A DNA stretch of 63,813 nucleotides from CALODL01 sp942492115 (GTDB lineage Bacteria > Planctomycetota > Phycisphaerae > UBA1845 > CAIVHJ01). The notes below the pieces were generated by a model. That model saw only the letters and a list, made by a program, of their open reading frames with translations. It did not search any database and was not told where the DNA came from. Location: NCBI GenBank assembly GCA_942492115.1, contig CALODL010000004.1, forward strand, positions 1 to 63,813, written 5' to 3'. The stretch's first letter is position 1, and the number at the start of each line of letters is the position of its first letter. The position numbers and the translations under genes are program-made. Below are positions 16,489 to 25,051 of this stretch, piece after piece.

Positions 16489-18642
16489 TCATGCTGACTG
16501 CGGGACGCGCAGATCGATGTCCAGGATGTTTTCCAGTGTGCTCACCAGGGCGTTCTGCGGACCGATGTCCTCGGGTTCGGCTTCGAAGACCTGGCGAACG
16601 AAATCCGCGGCACCCTCGCGCTCGTTGGCGGTGGGTAACAGCATGGCCAGCCCTTCGAGGGCGCGGTTCTCGTCGAGCCGCAGTACGGCAGCCTGGTCGC
16701 GAACGATGCGTTTCATCTCGGCGTCACTGAGGTCCCTGAAACGGCTGTTCATGCGCAGGTGGCGGGCGATGCGCATGGCCCGGCGTTCGATGCGGCCGGT
16801 CCGCAGGGCGACCGCGATGATGATGCGCACGGCACCCTCGAGCGGCGTTCCGCATTCGAACTTGTGCTCGAGCGCCGTGCTGCGTGGCACGCCGTCGAGA
16901 GCCTCGGGAGATGATTCGGGCGGAGCCGGTGGCAACATGACGGCCCAGGGGCTGGCACCGTAGATCCACTTGAACGCGGCGCGGTTGCAATCGTCCCGGA
17001 TGTCACGACAGGCGTCGAGGGCAGCGATGATCATGTCCGAGGCCGCCTGCTCGGCGATGAGCCACGGGTTGTCCGGGGTACAGGCTCTCCGTTGGGCCCG
17101 TACCGTATCAGCCAGGTGAGGCAGGAACGCAAGCCACGGGTTGAGGCTCGATACCACGGTACGCTGTAACCGGTGTGGATGCGTGTTGCGCAGCCATTCC
17201 GCCGAGGTGTCCGAGGCCAGGGCGCGGATATACGGCCGGGCCAGGGTGCGGTACATTCGTTCGTTGATCGCGGAGGTCGCCTCGACGGCTTCGAAGTAGG
17301 TCTCCTCGCGGCGCCCGTCGTCGAGATCGAGAATGTTCTGAATGGTGCGGGTCTCGAAGTGCACGGCGAATGCCCCCGGTTCGACGGCGTGACCGGCGCC
17401 ATCGTCGTGCTTCTCGATGACCATTTCATACAGGCCGGGTGGCAGGCGATCGATCATCTCGAGCGTATCGACGAGCTCCGTGGTCTCTTTCCGAGCCACG
17501 CTGCCCGATACGAAGATGCCGAGGTGTCCGATGTGATCGTTGAGCAGATAGACGATGACATCGTCGTTGGCCACGATGTGGTCTTCGTGGCCGTAAACAT
17601 CGGCGATCCAGTTGAGCGCTTGTTGTGGCGGTGTGATATTGTCGCCGAACGATGCGAAGACGATGATTGGCGAGCGGATGTTCTTCAGGTCGATGGTGCG
17701 ACCGTCTTCGATGACGATACGGCCGCGGGCCAATCTGTTGCCGATGAACAGATGACTGACGATGTCATCGATTTCCTCGGCGTTCATCAGGAAGAATCCA
17801 CCCCACCATTTCTCGAAGTCGAGGTAGCGCGGTGCCTCGGTGTCTATCTTGGAATACAGATTGTACTGTTTGGTCCACAGCGTGTTCGCCGGGTTGAGGT
17901 TCTCGAAGTTGGCCACCAGGTGGGCGCCGTCGAACAGTCCGTTGCCCAGGTCACTGGCCAGAGACGCCAGCCACTTGCCACCGAGCAACCCGCCGGCGTA
18001 GCGCATGGGATTCTTGCCGTCGACGCCTGACCAGTACGACAAGGGCGCCCCGTTGAGCATAATGGGACCGACGAGTTCCGGACGCAGGGCTGCCAGAGCG
18101 GCGACCGCCCAACCGGCCTGGCAATTGCCCACGACGCAGGGCTTGCCCACGGCCTCGGGATGGCGTCTGGCGACCTCCTCGATGAACAAGGCCTCCGCCC
18201 CGGCGACGTCGTCGAGCCGTTGACCGGGGACCGGCCGGGGGCTGAAGGTGACGAAGTACACGGGATGCCCGGCACGCAGCGCGACGCCGACTTGCGAATC
18301 GAACTTCGAGCCGCCAATGCCCGGGCCGTGGCCAGCGCGGGGGTCGATGATGACGAACGGACGCGCACCGGGCTTCTGCTGCACGTCGTCAGGGGCGATG
18401 ATCCGCAACAAGGAATAGTTGCACGGCTGTTCGAGGTCACGGCCATCCATGATGACGTCGTACCCGAAATCGAGCACCGGTGGATTGCCTTGCTCGCGGT
18501 GTTCGAGATAGATGTCTCCGCGTTGGCGCAGCGTGTCCCAGAAGAGGATCTGCCGCTGGCTCGCGTCGCGCCAATAGTCACGGGCGTACTGCCACCAGTT
18601 GCCCCACGACAGGAGGCTTGGGCCGAAGTTGTCCATATTCAT
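16489..18642 (-). CDS. DUF3141 protein (PHA synthase-like alpha/beta hydrolase)
   Basis: The ATG at 18642 follows AGAGG and begins MNMDNFGPSLLSWGNWWQY, typical of the DUF3141 family (717 aa). The frame continues far upstream only as an antisense shadow of mfd. A PHA synthase-like hydrolase core is visible: FVIIDPRAGHGPG, the nucleophile-elbow-like VVGNCQAGWAV (Cys at the nucleophile position, as in PHA synthases), and a late His in NDHIGHLGIF. It lies 25 bp upstream of the MaoC-Pta gene, forming the recurrent DUF3141-pta-ack set. The substrate is unproven. Confidence 0.85.
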   Translation of the reverse strand: MNMDNFGPSLLSWGNWWQYARDYWRDASQRQILFWDTLRQRGDIYLEHREQGNPPVLDFGYDVIMDGRDLEQPCNYSLLRIIAPDDVQQKPGARPFVIIDPRAGHGPGIGGSKFDSQVGVALRAGHPVYFVTFSPRPVPGQRLDDVAGAEALFIEEVARRHPEAVGKPCVVGNCQAGWAVAALAALRPELVGPIMLNGAPLSYWSGVDGKNPMRYAGGLLGGKWLASLASDLGNGLFDGAHLVANFENLNPANTLWTKQYNLYSKIDTEAPRYLDFEKWWGGFFLMNAEEIDDIVSHLFIGNRLARGRIVIEDGRTIDLKNIRSPIIVFASFGDNITPPQQALNWIADVYGHEDHIVANDDVIVYLLNDHIGHLGIFVSGSVARKETTELVDTLEMIDRLPPGLYEMVIEKHDDGAGHAVEPGAFAVHFETRTIQNILDLDDGRREETYFEAVEATSAINERMYRTLARPYIRALASDTSAEWLRNTHPHRLQRTVVSSLNPWLAFLPHLADTVRAQRRACTPDNPWLIAEQAASDMIIAALDACRDIRDDCNRAAFKWIYGASPWAVMLPPAPPESSPEALDGVPRSTALEHKFECGTPLEGAVRIIIAVALRTGRIERRAMRIARHLRMNSRFRDLSDAEMKRIVRDQAAVLRLDENRALEGLAMLLPTANEREGAADFVRQVFEAEPEDIGPQNALVSTLENILDIDLRVPQSA

Positions 18643-18732
18643 GATCAGTGCCTCTGTTCGGCGTGACCTCTGACCGCCGGGTCGAGCCGATACTATATTA
18701 TTTAGCGCAGAACGCCCGCTGCCAAGCGAGCC

Positions 18733-21700
18733 GTGGGTCGCTATCATGATGCCGTGATCAAAACGATCACGAATGATGCGACGTACAAGCGACTGGTCGC
18801 CAGAGTGAGCCAGGGTGAGGCGAAGGGCCCCTTGGCCGCCGAAGGCCTGTGGGGATCCTCTGCGCCCATTGCCGCCGCACTCCTCGCGCGGGACAGTGGT
18901 CGGCCGGTGATCTACGTGACCGCCCACCTCGATCACGCCGACGAGGTCCGCGACGATCTCGAAAACGTGGTCAGTGCCGGGGGTCTGCTGCCGGCCTACG
19001 AGAGCTGGCCGCCCGCCGAGGGGTCCAGCGACACGGCTGCCGGCCGTCTGCAGGTGTGCGAGCGCTTGCGGCATCAGGACGTCCGAGGCCAGGTCGTGGT
19101 CGTGCCCATCCAGGCTCTGATCCAACCCGTGTTGTCTGCGGCGGCGATCGAACAGGCCGGCCTCGAAATCCGTGCGGGTGGCGGACCACCCCTCGACAGC
19201 CTGATCCAGTGGTGTGTGGATCAGGGTATGGAGCGGCTCGAATGGGTCGAGGCGCCCGGGGACTTCGCGGTCCGTGGTGGGATCGTGGATGTCTTTACGC
19301 ACGATTTCGAGGATCCCCTGCGCATCGAGTATCTCGATGACCAGGTCGATTCGATCCGGCGCTATGACGTGTCTACCGGGCGGTCGCTGCAGGCAGTCGA
19401 GCAGGCGCGCATCAGCGGGGTGGCGGCCATTGCCGGAGCGTCGGCAGGTGACCGCGTTCCGTTGTTCGAACACCTGCCCCCCGAGGCAATCCTGTGGTGG
19501 CATGAGCCGATCGAGATCACCGAGCTGGGCCGCACGTACGTTGATCGGGTCGACAATGAGCGAGGGCTCTATCCGGTCGAGCGACTGTTCCAGTCGGCTG
19601 CGGCGTACACTCAGATCTATGGGATCCGGTTCGGGGGCATGGCGGTGGCCGCTGGGGACGACTACCGTTTTGACGTCTCCAGCATCCAGCGTTTCGAAGG
19701 CCGCGCCGCTCAGACCGTAGCCACGCTGATCGAGATGGCCGCGGACACCCGCATCACCGTATGGTGTGAGAACGAAGCCGAGGAGCAGCGGTTGTCCGAG
19801 CTGCTCGCCGACCATCCGGGGGGGGCTCCTGATACGCTTACCCTCGAACGGGGCTTCATCCATCACGGCTTCGATTGGCGCGCGCGCGGTCACATTTTCA
19901 TCGGCCACCATGAGTTGTTTCGTCGCGCGCGCCGAACGCGGCGCATTCGCAAGGCCTACGCGTCGCGGCCACTCGAAACGTGGCTCGATCTCGAGACCGG
20001 TGACACTGTCGTCCATGTGATTCACGGTATCGCCCGGTTTCGCGGGCTCGCAGCGATGCGCAAAGGAGCGGGGCAGAAGAGCGAGGAGTACCTGACACTC
20101 GAGTTCGCCGGCGGCGCGACGATTCACGTGCCCAGCAGTCAGATCGAGCTCGTTCATAAGTACATCGGTGTCGGTGGCAATACTCCGGCGTTGTCCACCC
20201 TCGGCGGCACGCGGTGGAAGGCCACGACCGAGAAAGTCGCGGAGGCCATCAGTAGTTTTGCCGGCGAGCTGTTGCGTGTGCAGGCCATGCGTGCAGCATT
20301 GACCGGCACGACTTATCCGCCGGACACCATCTGGCAACGCGAGTTTGAAGGTGAGTTCGAGTACACCGAGACCGAAGATCAACTCAAGGTCATGGAGGAG
20401 ATTCGGAGCGACTTGTGCTCGGGGCGGCCCATGGATCGCTTGATTTGCGGGGATGTCGGTTACGGCAAGACCGAGTTGGCCATGCGTGCGGCGTTCAAGG
20501 CGATGGAGTACGGCCGGCAGGTCGCAGTGCTCGTGCCGACGACGGTGCTGGCGGAACAACACCATCGCACGTTCAGTGAGCGGATGGCCGACTACCCGTT
20601 CGAAATCGGCTGTCTGTCCCGTTTCCGCAGCAAGGCGGAACAAACGCGGCTGATCAAGCAAACCAGCAAAGGGCAGGTCGACGTGCTCATCGGGACACAT
20701 CGCATGCTCAGCAAGGATGTTGGCTTTGCCAACCTCGGTCTGGTGATCGTCGACGAGGAGCAGCGCTTCGGTGTCGAGCACAAGGAACACCTCAAGCGGT
20801 TTCGTGAAACCGTTGATGTCCTGACCCTCACGGCGACGCCGATTCCGCGTACTCTGCACATGGCCATGCTGGGCGTGCGTGATATCAGTGCTCTCGCGAC
20901 ACCACCGTTGGACCGCCGCAGCATCGTGACCCAGGTGCGCCACCGCGACAACGATCTGGTGCGTGCGGCGATCATGCGCGAGCTGAACCGCGAAGGCCAG
21001 GTGTTCTACGTGCACAACCGTGTTCACGACATCAAGGAGGTGGCCCGCCAGCTCGCGGCCATTGTCCCTGAAGCGCGTTGTGTGGTCGGACACGGACAGA
21101 TGAGCGGCGACGCGCTCGAAGAAGTCATGATGAAGTTCCTGGACCGCGAGGCGGACGTCCTGGTGTGCACGACGATCATCGAGAGCGGGATCGATATTCC
21201 GACGGCCAATACCATTATTATCGATGACGCCGATCGCTTCGGCCTCGGCGACCTGCATCAACTGCGCGGCCGCGTCGGCCGTTATCGTCATCGCGCCTAC
21301 TGCTATCTTCTGCTATCGCCGGAACGGACGTTGACTGACATTGCCGCTAAACGACTCAAGGCCATCGAGGAGTTCAGTGATCTCGGGGCGGGTTTCAAGA
21401 TTGCCATGCGTGACCTCGAGATCCGTGGGGCCGGCAATATCCTGGGATCGGAACAGAGCGGGCACATCGGTGCTGTCGGTTACGAAATGTACTGCCGTCT
21501 CCTCGAGCAGGCCGCTCGGCGTCTCAAGGGCGAGCAGGACGCCGAACCGCCGCAGGTCCATGTCGAGTTGGGTGTCACCGCCCTGATCCCGCGCGCCTAC
21601 ATGCGCGCCGAAGCGGCGCGCATGGAAACATACCGCCGCCTGGCCTCGTGCAGTCGGGCGGACGAGGTGCTCCAGGTGGCCGGTGATTTGGCTGACGCCT

Positions 21701-21972
21701 ACGGCGTCCTGCCGGAACAGGTGCAGAATCTCATTGATCTGGCTGACGTGCGCGTGCGAGCGGCGCGGTGGGGGGTCCGGTCGATCATCGCCCGGTCACC
21801 CGATGTCGTCTTCGAGGTCACCGACCTGACGTTGGCCGACACACTTTTCTCACAGCCGGCTGCCGCCTCCGGCACCGTGCGGATGCCCGATCCGAAGACC
21901 ATCCACTGGCGCTTGCCGCCGGCGTATTTCGAGGGGCCGACGTTGCTGGCCATCTTGCGGAAGCTGCTGTGA
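18733..21972 (+). CDS. mfd: Transcription-repair coupling factor Mfd
   Basis: This 1079-residue protein displaces stalled RNA polymerase and recruits UvrA. In order: a UvrB-like N-terminal region (about 30-330), a CarD/RID polymerase-binding domain (LETGDTVVHVIHGIARF, about 420-490), SF2 helicase motor (Walker A GDVGYGKTELA, VIVDEEQRFG, LTATPIPRT), helicase C with an intact IIESGIDIPTAN motif, and the C-terminal TRCF domain. It is slightly shorter than the usual 1150. The start is uncertain: GTG at 18733 or GTG at 18754, neither with a clear Shine-Dalgarno. It diverges from the DUF3141 gene across a 90-bp AT-rich spacer. Confidence 0.95.
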   Translation: MGRYHDAVIKTITNDATYKRLVARVSQGEAKGPLAAEGLWGSSAPIAAALLARDSGRPVIYVTAHLDHADEVRDDLENVVSAGGLLPAYESWPPAEGSSDTAAGRLQVCERLRHQDVRGQVVVVPIQALIQPVLSAAAIEQAGLEIRAGGGPPLDSLIQWCVDQGMERLEWVEAPGDFAVRGGIVDVFTHDFEDPLRIEYLDDQVDSIRRYDVSTGRSLQAVEQARISGVAAIAGASAGDRVPLFEHLPPEAILWWHEPIEITELGRTYVDRVDNERGLYPVERLFQSAAAYTQIYGIRFGGMAVAAGDDYRFDVSSIQRFEGRAAQTVATLIEMAADTRITVWCENEAEEQRLSELLADHPGGAPDTLTLERGFIHHGFDWRARGHIFIGHHELFRRARRTRRIRKAYASRPLETWLDLETGDTVVHVIHGIARFRGLAAMRKGAGQKSEEYLTLEFAGGATIHVPSSQIELVHKYIGVGGNTPALSTLGGTRWKATTEKVAEAISSFAGELLRVQAMRAALTGTTYPPDTIWQREFEGEFEYTETEDQLKVMEEIRSDLCSGRPMDRLICGDVGYGKTELAMRAAFKAMEYGRQVAVLVPTTVLAEQHHRTFSERMADYPFEIGCLSRFRSKAEQTRLIKQTSKGQVDVLIGTHRMLSKDVGFANLGLVIVDEEQRFGVEHKEHLKRFRETVDVLTLTATPIPRTLHMAMLGVRDISALATPPLDRRSIVTQVRHRDNDLVRAAIMRELNREGQVFYVHNRVHDIKEVARQLAAIVPEARCVVGHGQMSGDALEEVMMKFLDREADVLVCTTIIESGIDIPTANTIIIDDADRFGLGDLHQLRGRVGRYRHRAYCYLLLSPERTLTDIAAKRLKAIEEFSDLGAGFKIAMRDLEIRGAGNILGSEQSGHIGAVGYEMYCRLLEQAARRLKGEQDAEPPQVHVELGVTALIPRAYMRAEAARMETYRRLASCSRADEVLQVAGDLADAYGVLPEQVQNLIDLADVRVRAARWGVRSIIARSPDVVFEVTDLTLADTLFSQPAAASGTVRMPDPKTIHWRLPPAYFEGPTLLAILRKLL

Positions 21973-21989
21973 AGCCGCATACTGCGCAC

Positions 21990-23111
21990 ATGTGCCGATA
22001 CACATGCCTGTTCATCCTGACAGTCTGTGGTCTGATGATCTGTGGGTGTTCGTTTTCGAAAACGCCGCCGTCCAAGCGGCCACCCAGTCGCTCATCCGCC
22101 TCGAACCACGACAACGGACCGCTGGTCATCCCGTCGTCCACGGCAGCCGAGCCGCCACCGGTGTCGTTCGAAGAAATTGACGTCATGCTCATCAATGGCG
22201 ACCCGATCGAAGTGGCCGAGATGGTCGCGATCGTTCGCGAGCGCCTCGGCGATACGCCGCGGCCATCGGTCGAACATGTCCAACGCCTCGTGACCGAAGT
22301 CGTGTACGGGCGGATTCGCAATCAGCTGCTGTATCAGGAAGCCAATCGCGAGTTCGATGTTGCCGAGGCAGAGGCCGGGCTCGAGCGGGCTGTCGATCAG
22401 GAGATCAAGGACCGTGTTGGACGCGAGTTCGGCGGCCGTCAGACACGCTTCGAAGAGCACCTTCGCCAGGACGGTCGAACGATTGGTGACATTCGCGCGG
22501 AGGTTCGCCGCGACGTGGTTGTCCAGAAATACCTCTACGACAAGATCATGCCGCGCATCGAGGCGCCGACCCGTCAGCAACTGTGGGATTTCTACCAGTC
22601 CCATCTCGAGGACTACCGCCAGGAAGCAAGTCGCGAGTTGTTTCTAATTCAGGTGTCCAAGGGAGCAGATGCCGCGGCAGCGCGGACACGCGCCGGGGAT
22701 GCCCGAGCGAGGATCATTGGCGGGGAAGCCTTCGACGCCGTCGCGCGCGACGTCTCCGACGGCATCCACGCGAGTGACGGTGGGGCCTGGGGCCAGATTA
22801 CCTCGGACCTCCGAGGCCCTTACGCCATCGTGTCGCGGACGCTGAACAGTCTGCCAGCCGAAACCGTCAGCGACGTCGTCGAAGGGGATACGGCGTGGTT
22901 CATCGTCAAGTCGGGGGCTGTCAGCGACGCAACCGTGACATCATTCAAGGACATCCAGGATGACTTGCGCCAACGGTTTCGTATGGAACAACTCAACGCC
23001 CACCAGCGCCGCCTGCTCGGCATGCTCGAGAGCCGCGCCATCGCCGAGCCCAACGAGCGCGTGTTCATCAATGCGGTGTTGTGGCGTTTGGGCAAGGAGC
23101 TGACCGAGTGA
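21990..23111 (+). CDS. SurA-like peptidyl-prolyl isomerase lipoprotein
   Basis: The ATG at 21990, 17 bp after mfd, gives a signal sequence with a lipobox-like end (MICGC). The 373-residue protein has a Pro/Ser linker, an N-terminal SurA-type chaperone helix bundle (about 60-200) and a parvulin-like rotamase domain (about 215-330; ELFLIQVS, GGAWGQI, VKSG). It likely acts in the periplasm on outer-membrane protein folding, consistent with the bamA-skp operon nearby. Some parvulin consensus residues are changed, so isomerase activity is not certain. Confidence 0.8.
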   Translation: MCRYTCLFILTVCGLMICGCSFSKTPPSKRPPSRSSASNHDNGPLVIPSSTAAEPPPVSFEEIDVMLINGDPIEVAEMVAIVRERLGDTPRPSVEHVQRLVTEVVYGRIRNQLLYQEANREFDVAEAEAGLERAVDQEIKDRVGREFGGRQTRFEEHLRQDGRTIGDIRAEVRRDVVVQKYLYDKIMPRIEAPTRQQLWDFYQSHLEDYRQEASRELFLIQVSKGADAAAARTRAGDARARIIGGEAFDAVARDVSDGIHASDGGAWGQITSDLRGPYAIVSRTLNSLPAETVSDVVEGDTAWFIVKSGAVSDATVTSFKDIQDDLRQRFRMEQLNAHQRRLLGMLESRAIAEPNERVFINAVLWRLGKELTE

Positions 23112-23153
23112 GTGTCCTTGCGTTGTGGATCGTCGCGCCGTCGAGCGGGTTGC

Positions 23154-24179
23154 TTACGACTGGTTGAACTTCACTCCGAAATCGTGCTTTTGCAAGCTGT
23201 CAACGATTTCGCTGGCCATCCTGACGGCCGCGACTCCTTCCTCGCCCGAGACTTCGGGGTGGCTGCCGGTGCGTAAGGCGCCAAGGAACGAGGTCAATTC
23301 CGCCCGGAGGGGTTCGGTGTCGTCGATCAGCAACGGCTCGACTTTGACCATGGACCCGAAATCGGAGTTCTTCATCTGCGAGAGGTCTTCGAATTTGCCT
23401 TCCCGGGCCATTTTCAGAATGTCGAGGTTGGCATCCTTGGTCACGGCAATCCCGGTCTTACGACCGAAGTCCATAGACAGATAGGCGTCTTCGCTGAACA
23501 CCCGAATGGTACGCTCGGTCTTGAGCGCCAGGCGGGACGCGGTGAGATTGGCCACGCAACCGTTGCTGAAGATAACGCGGGCGTTGGCGATGTCTTCGTG
23601 GCTGCGCACGAGCACGGGAATACCCACTGCCTGGATGATGTAGTCCGTGTCCTTGGCCAGATGCAAGACGATGTCGATGTCGTGGATCATCATGTCGAAC
23701 ACGACGCCAATATCGGCAGAGCGGAACGTGAACGGGCTGATACGGTGTGTCTCAATGAACTTGGGAACAACGTTCATGCGTTGCATGGCCCGCACGACCG
23801 GATTGAATCTTTCCGAGTGTCCGATTTGCAGTAGAGCGTTGTGCTTATTGGCTGCATCGAGCAACGCGACCGCCTCTTCGACGTTCGGAGCGATCGGCTT
23901 TTCGACGAGGACGGCGACACCGCGCTGCATGAGCGGTTCGGCCACGGCGCGGTGGTAGACCGTGGGCACCGCAATGCTGGCGGCGTCCAGGTCGAAATCG
24001 ATTTCGTCGATCGAGGCGAAGTGTTGGCAACCGTACTTGCCGGCGATTTCTGCGGCCCGCTCGACATTGGCGTCGATGACGGCCACGAGGTCGCTCTCAG
24101 GCATTTCGCTGTAGAGGCGTGCGTGGTGTCGGCCCATGTGGCCTACACCGATTACGGCTGTTCTGAACGGGCGCGCCAT
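23154..24179 (-). CDS. Gfo/Idh/MocA family oxidoreductase, GnnA-like by context
   Basis: This 341-residue NAD-dependent sugar dehydrogenase fold has an N-terminal Rossmann motif (VIGVGHMGRHHA), the EKP motif in VLVEKPIAPN at about 95, and the catalytic-type HDIDIV. It starts directly after the lpxA stop with no spacer. In Leptospira and Acidithiobacillus a Gfo/Idh protein (GnnA) beside lpxA oxidises UDP-GlcNAc at C3 for 2,3-diamino lipid A. The same role is possible here, but no GnnB aminotransferase is present in the window. Confidence 0.8.
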   Translation of the reverse strand: MARPFRTAVIGVGHMGRHHARLYSEMPESDLVAVIDANVERAAEIAGKYGCQHFASIDEIDFDLDAASIAVPTVYHRAVAEPLMQRGVAVLVEKPIAPNVEEAVALLDAANKHNALLQIGHSERFNPVVRAMQRMNVVPKFIETHRISPFTFRSADIGVVFDMMIHDIDIVLHLAKDTDYIIQAVGIPVLVRSHEDIANARVIFSNGCVANLTASRLALKTERTIRVFSEDAYLSMDFGRKTGIAVTKDANLDILKMAREGKFEDLSQMKNSDFGSMVKVEPLLIDDTEPLRAELTSFLGALRTGSHPEVSGEEGVAAVRMASEIVDSLQKHDFGVKFNQS

Positions 24180-25040
24180 CTATTGTTCTCCAACGGTCTT
24201 CAGTGCGTAGAATGCGCGGTTGTCCTCGGAGTGATCGCGACGCTGCGATTCGAGGTAGCGTCCCCGTTTTCCATCTGACAACGTTCGACGAACGAATGCG
24301 CACAGGCTCGTGACCACCTGGTTGTCAGCATACGTCTTTTCGATGCGGTCAAGACGTTGGGCAAACGGATCGTCTGCCTGACGTTTGCCGTACAGGGTGC
24401 GATACGCATCGGTCAAGGCGGTGATGTCACCGTCATCGATTTTCCACCGGCGCAGCCCGGCGAGGTTGACGCCGCGCGGCCGGGGTTCGTATCCCTGAGT
24501 GATCAGGAACGGTGGGACATCCTGACTGATGCGCGACATACCACCAATCATGGCATAGCGCCCGACGGTGACGAAGTGGTGCAAGGCGGCATGGCCGCCC
24601 ATGTTGACATAATCCTCGATGCGGACGTGGCCGGCCAGTCCAACGCCATTGGCGATGACGATATGATTACCCAGATGGGAGTCATGAGCGATGTGCACAC
24701 CGATGAAAAATCGATTGTGATCACCAATGGTTGTGACGCCGCCGGCGACTTCGGTCCCCGGGTGAACAGTGACGTACTCGCGGAACACGTTGTCCTTGCC
24801 GATATTCAGCTGGGTCGGGCCACCCTTGTATTTGAGGTCCTGGGGCTCTTCGCCGATGACGCAACCTGGAAAGAACACGCAATCGGGGCCGGTCGCCGTG
24901 TGGCCGGTGATGGTGACGCCGTTGCGCAGCTCACAGCCGTCGCCCAGTTTGACGTGTGGGCCGATATAGCTGAAAGGGCCGACCTTGACGCCCGTTCCAA
25001 GTTCAGCGCCGGTCTCGATGACAGCCGTTGGGTGGATCAT
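24180..25040 (-). CDS. lpxA: UDP-N-acetylglucosamine acyltransferase LpxA
   Basis: This 286-residue left-handed beta-helix enzyme adds the first acyl chain in lipid A synthesis. Hexapeptide repeats fill the first 190 residues. The catalytic His is in HIAHDSHLGN, and the signature QDVPPFLITQG and a helical C-terminal domain follow. It lies 11 bp after lpxC-fabZ. Acyl-chain or sugar specificity (GlcNAc or GlcNAc3N) cannot be read with confidence, but the adjacent GnnA-like gene raises the second option. Confidence 0.93.
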   Translation of the reverse strand: MIHPTAVIETGAELGTGVKVGPFSYIGPHVKLGDGCELRNGVTITGHTATGPDCVFFPGCVIGEEPQDLKYKGGPTQLNIGKDNVFREYVTVHPGTEVAGGVTTIGDHNRFFIGVHIAHDSHLGNHIVIANGVGLAGHVRIEDYVNMGGHAALHHFVTVGRYAMIGGMSRISQDVPPFLITQGYEPRPRGVNLAGLRRWKIDDGDITALTDAYRTLYGKRQADDPFAQRLDRIEKTYADNQVVTSLCAFVRRTLSDGKRGRYLESQRRDHSEDNRAFYALKTVGEQ

Positions 25041-25051
25041 ACGGTTCTCCG

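Noticed and set aside
18643..21291. Open minus-strand frame of about 880 codons antisense to mfd, continuous with the DUF3141 gene
   Set aside because: It is the antisense of a strongly conserved mfd gene; its composition follows mfd codon bias and it has no domain. DUF3141 homologues start at 18642, where a Shine-Dalgarno is present.
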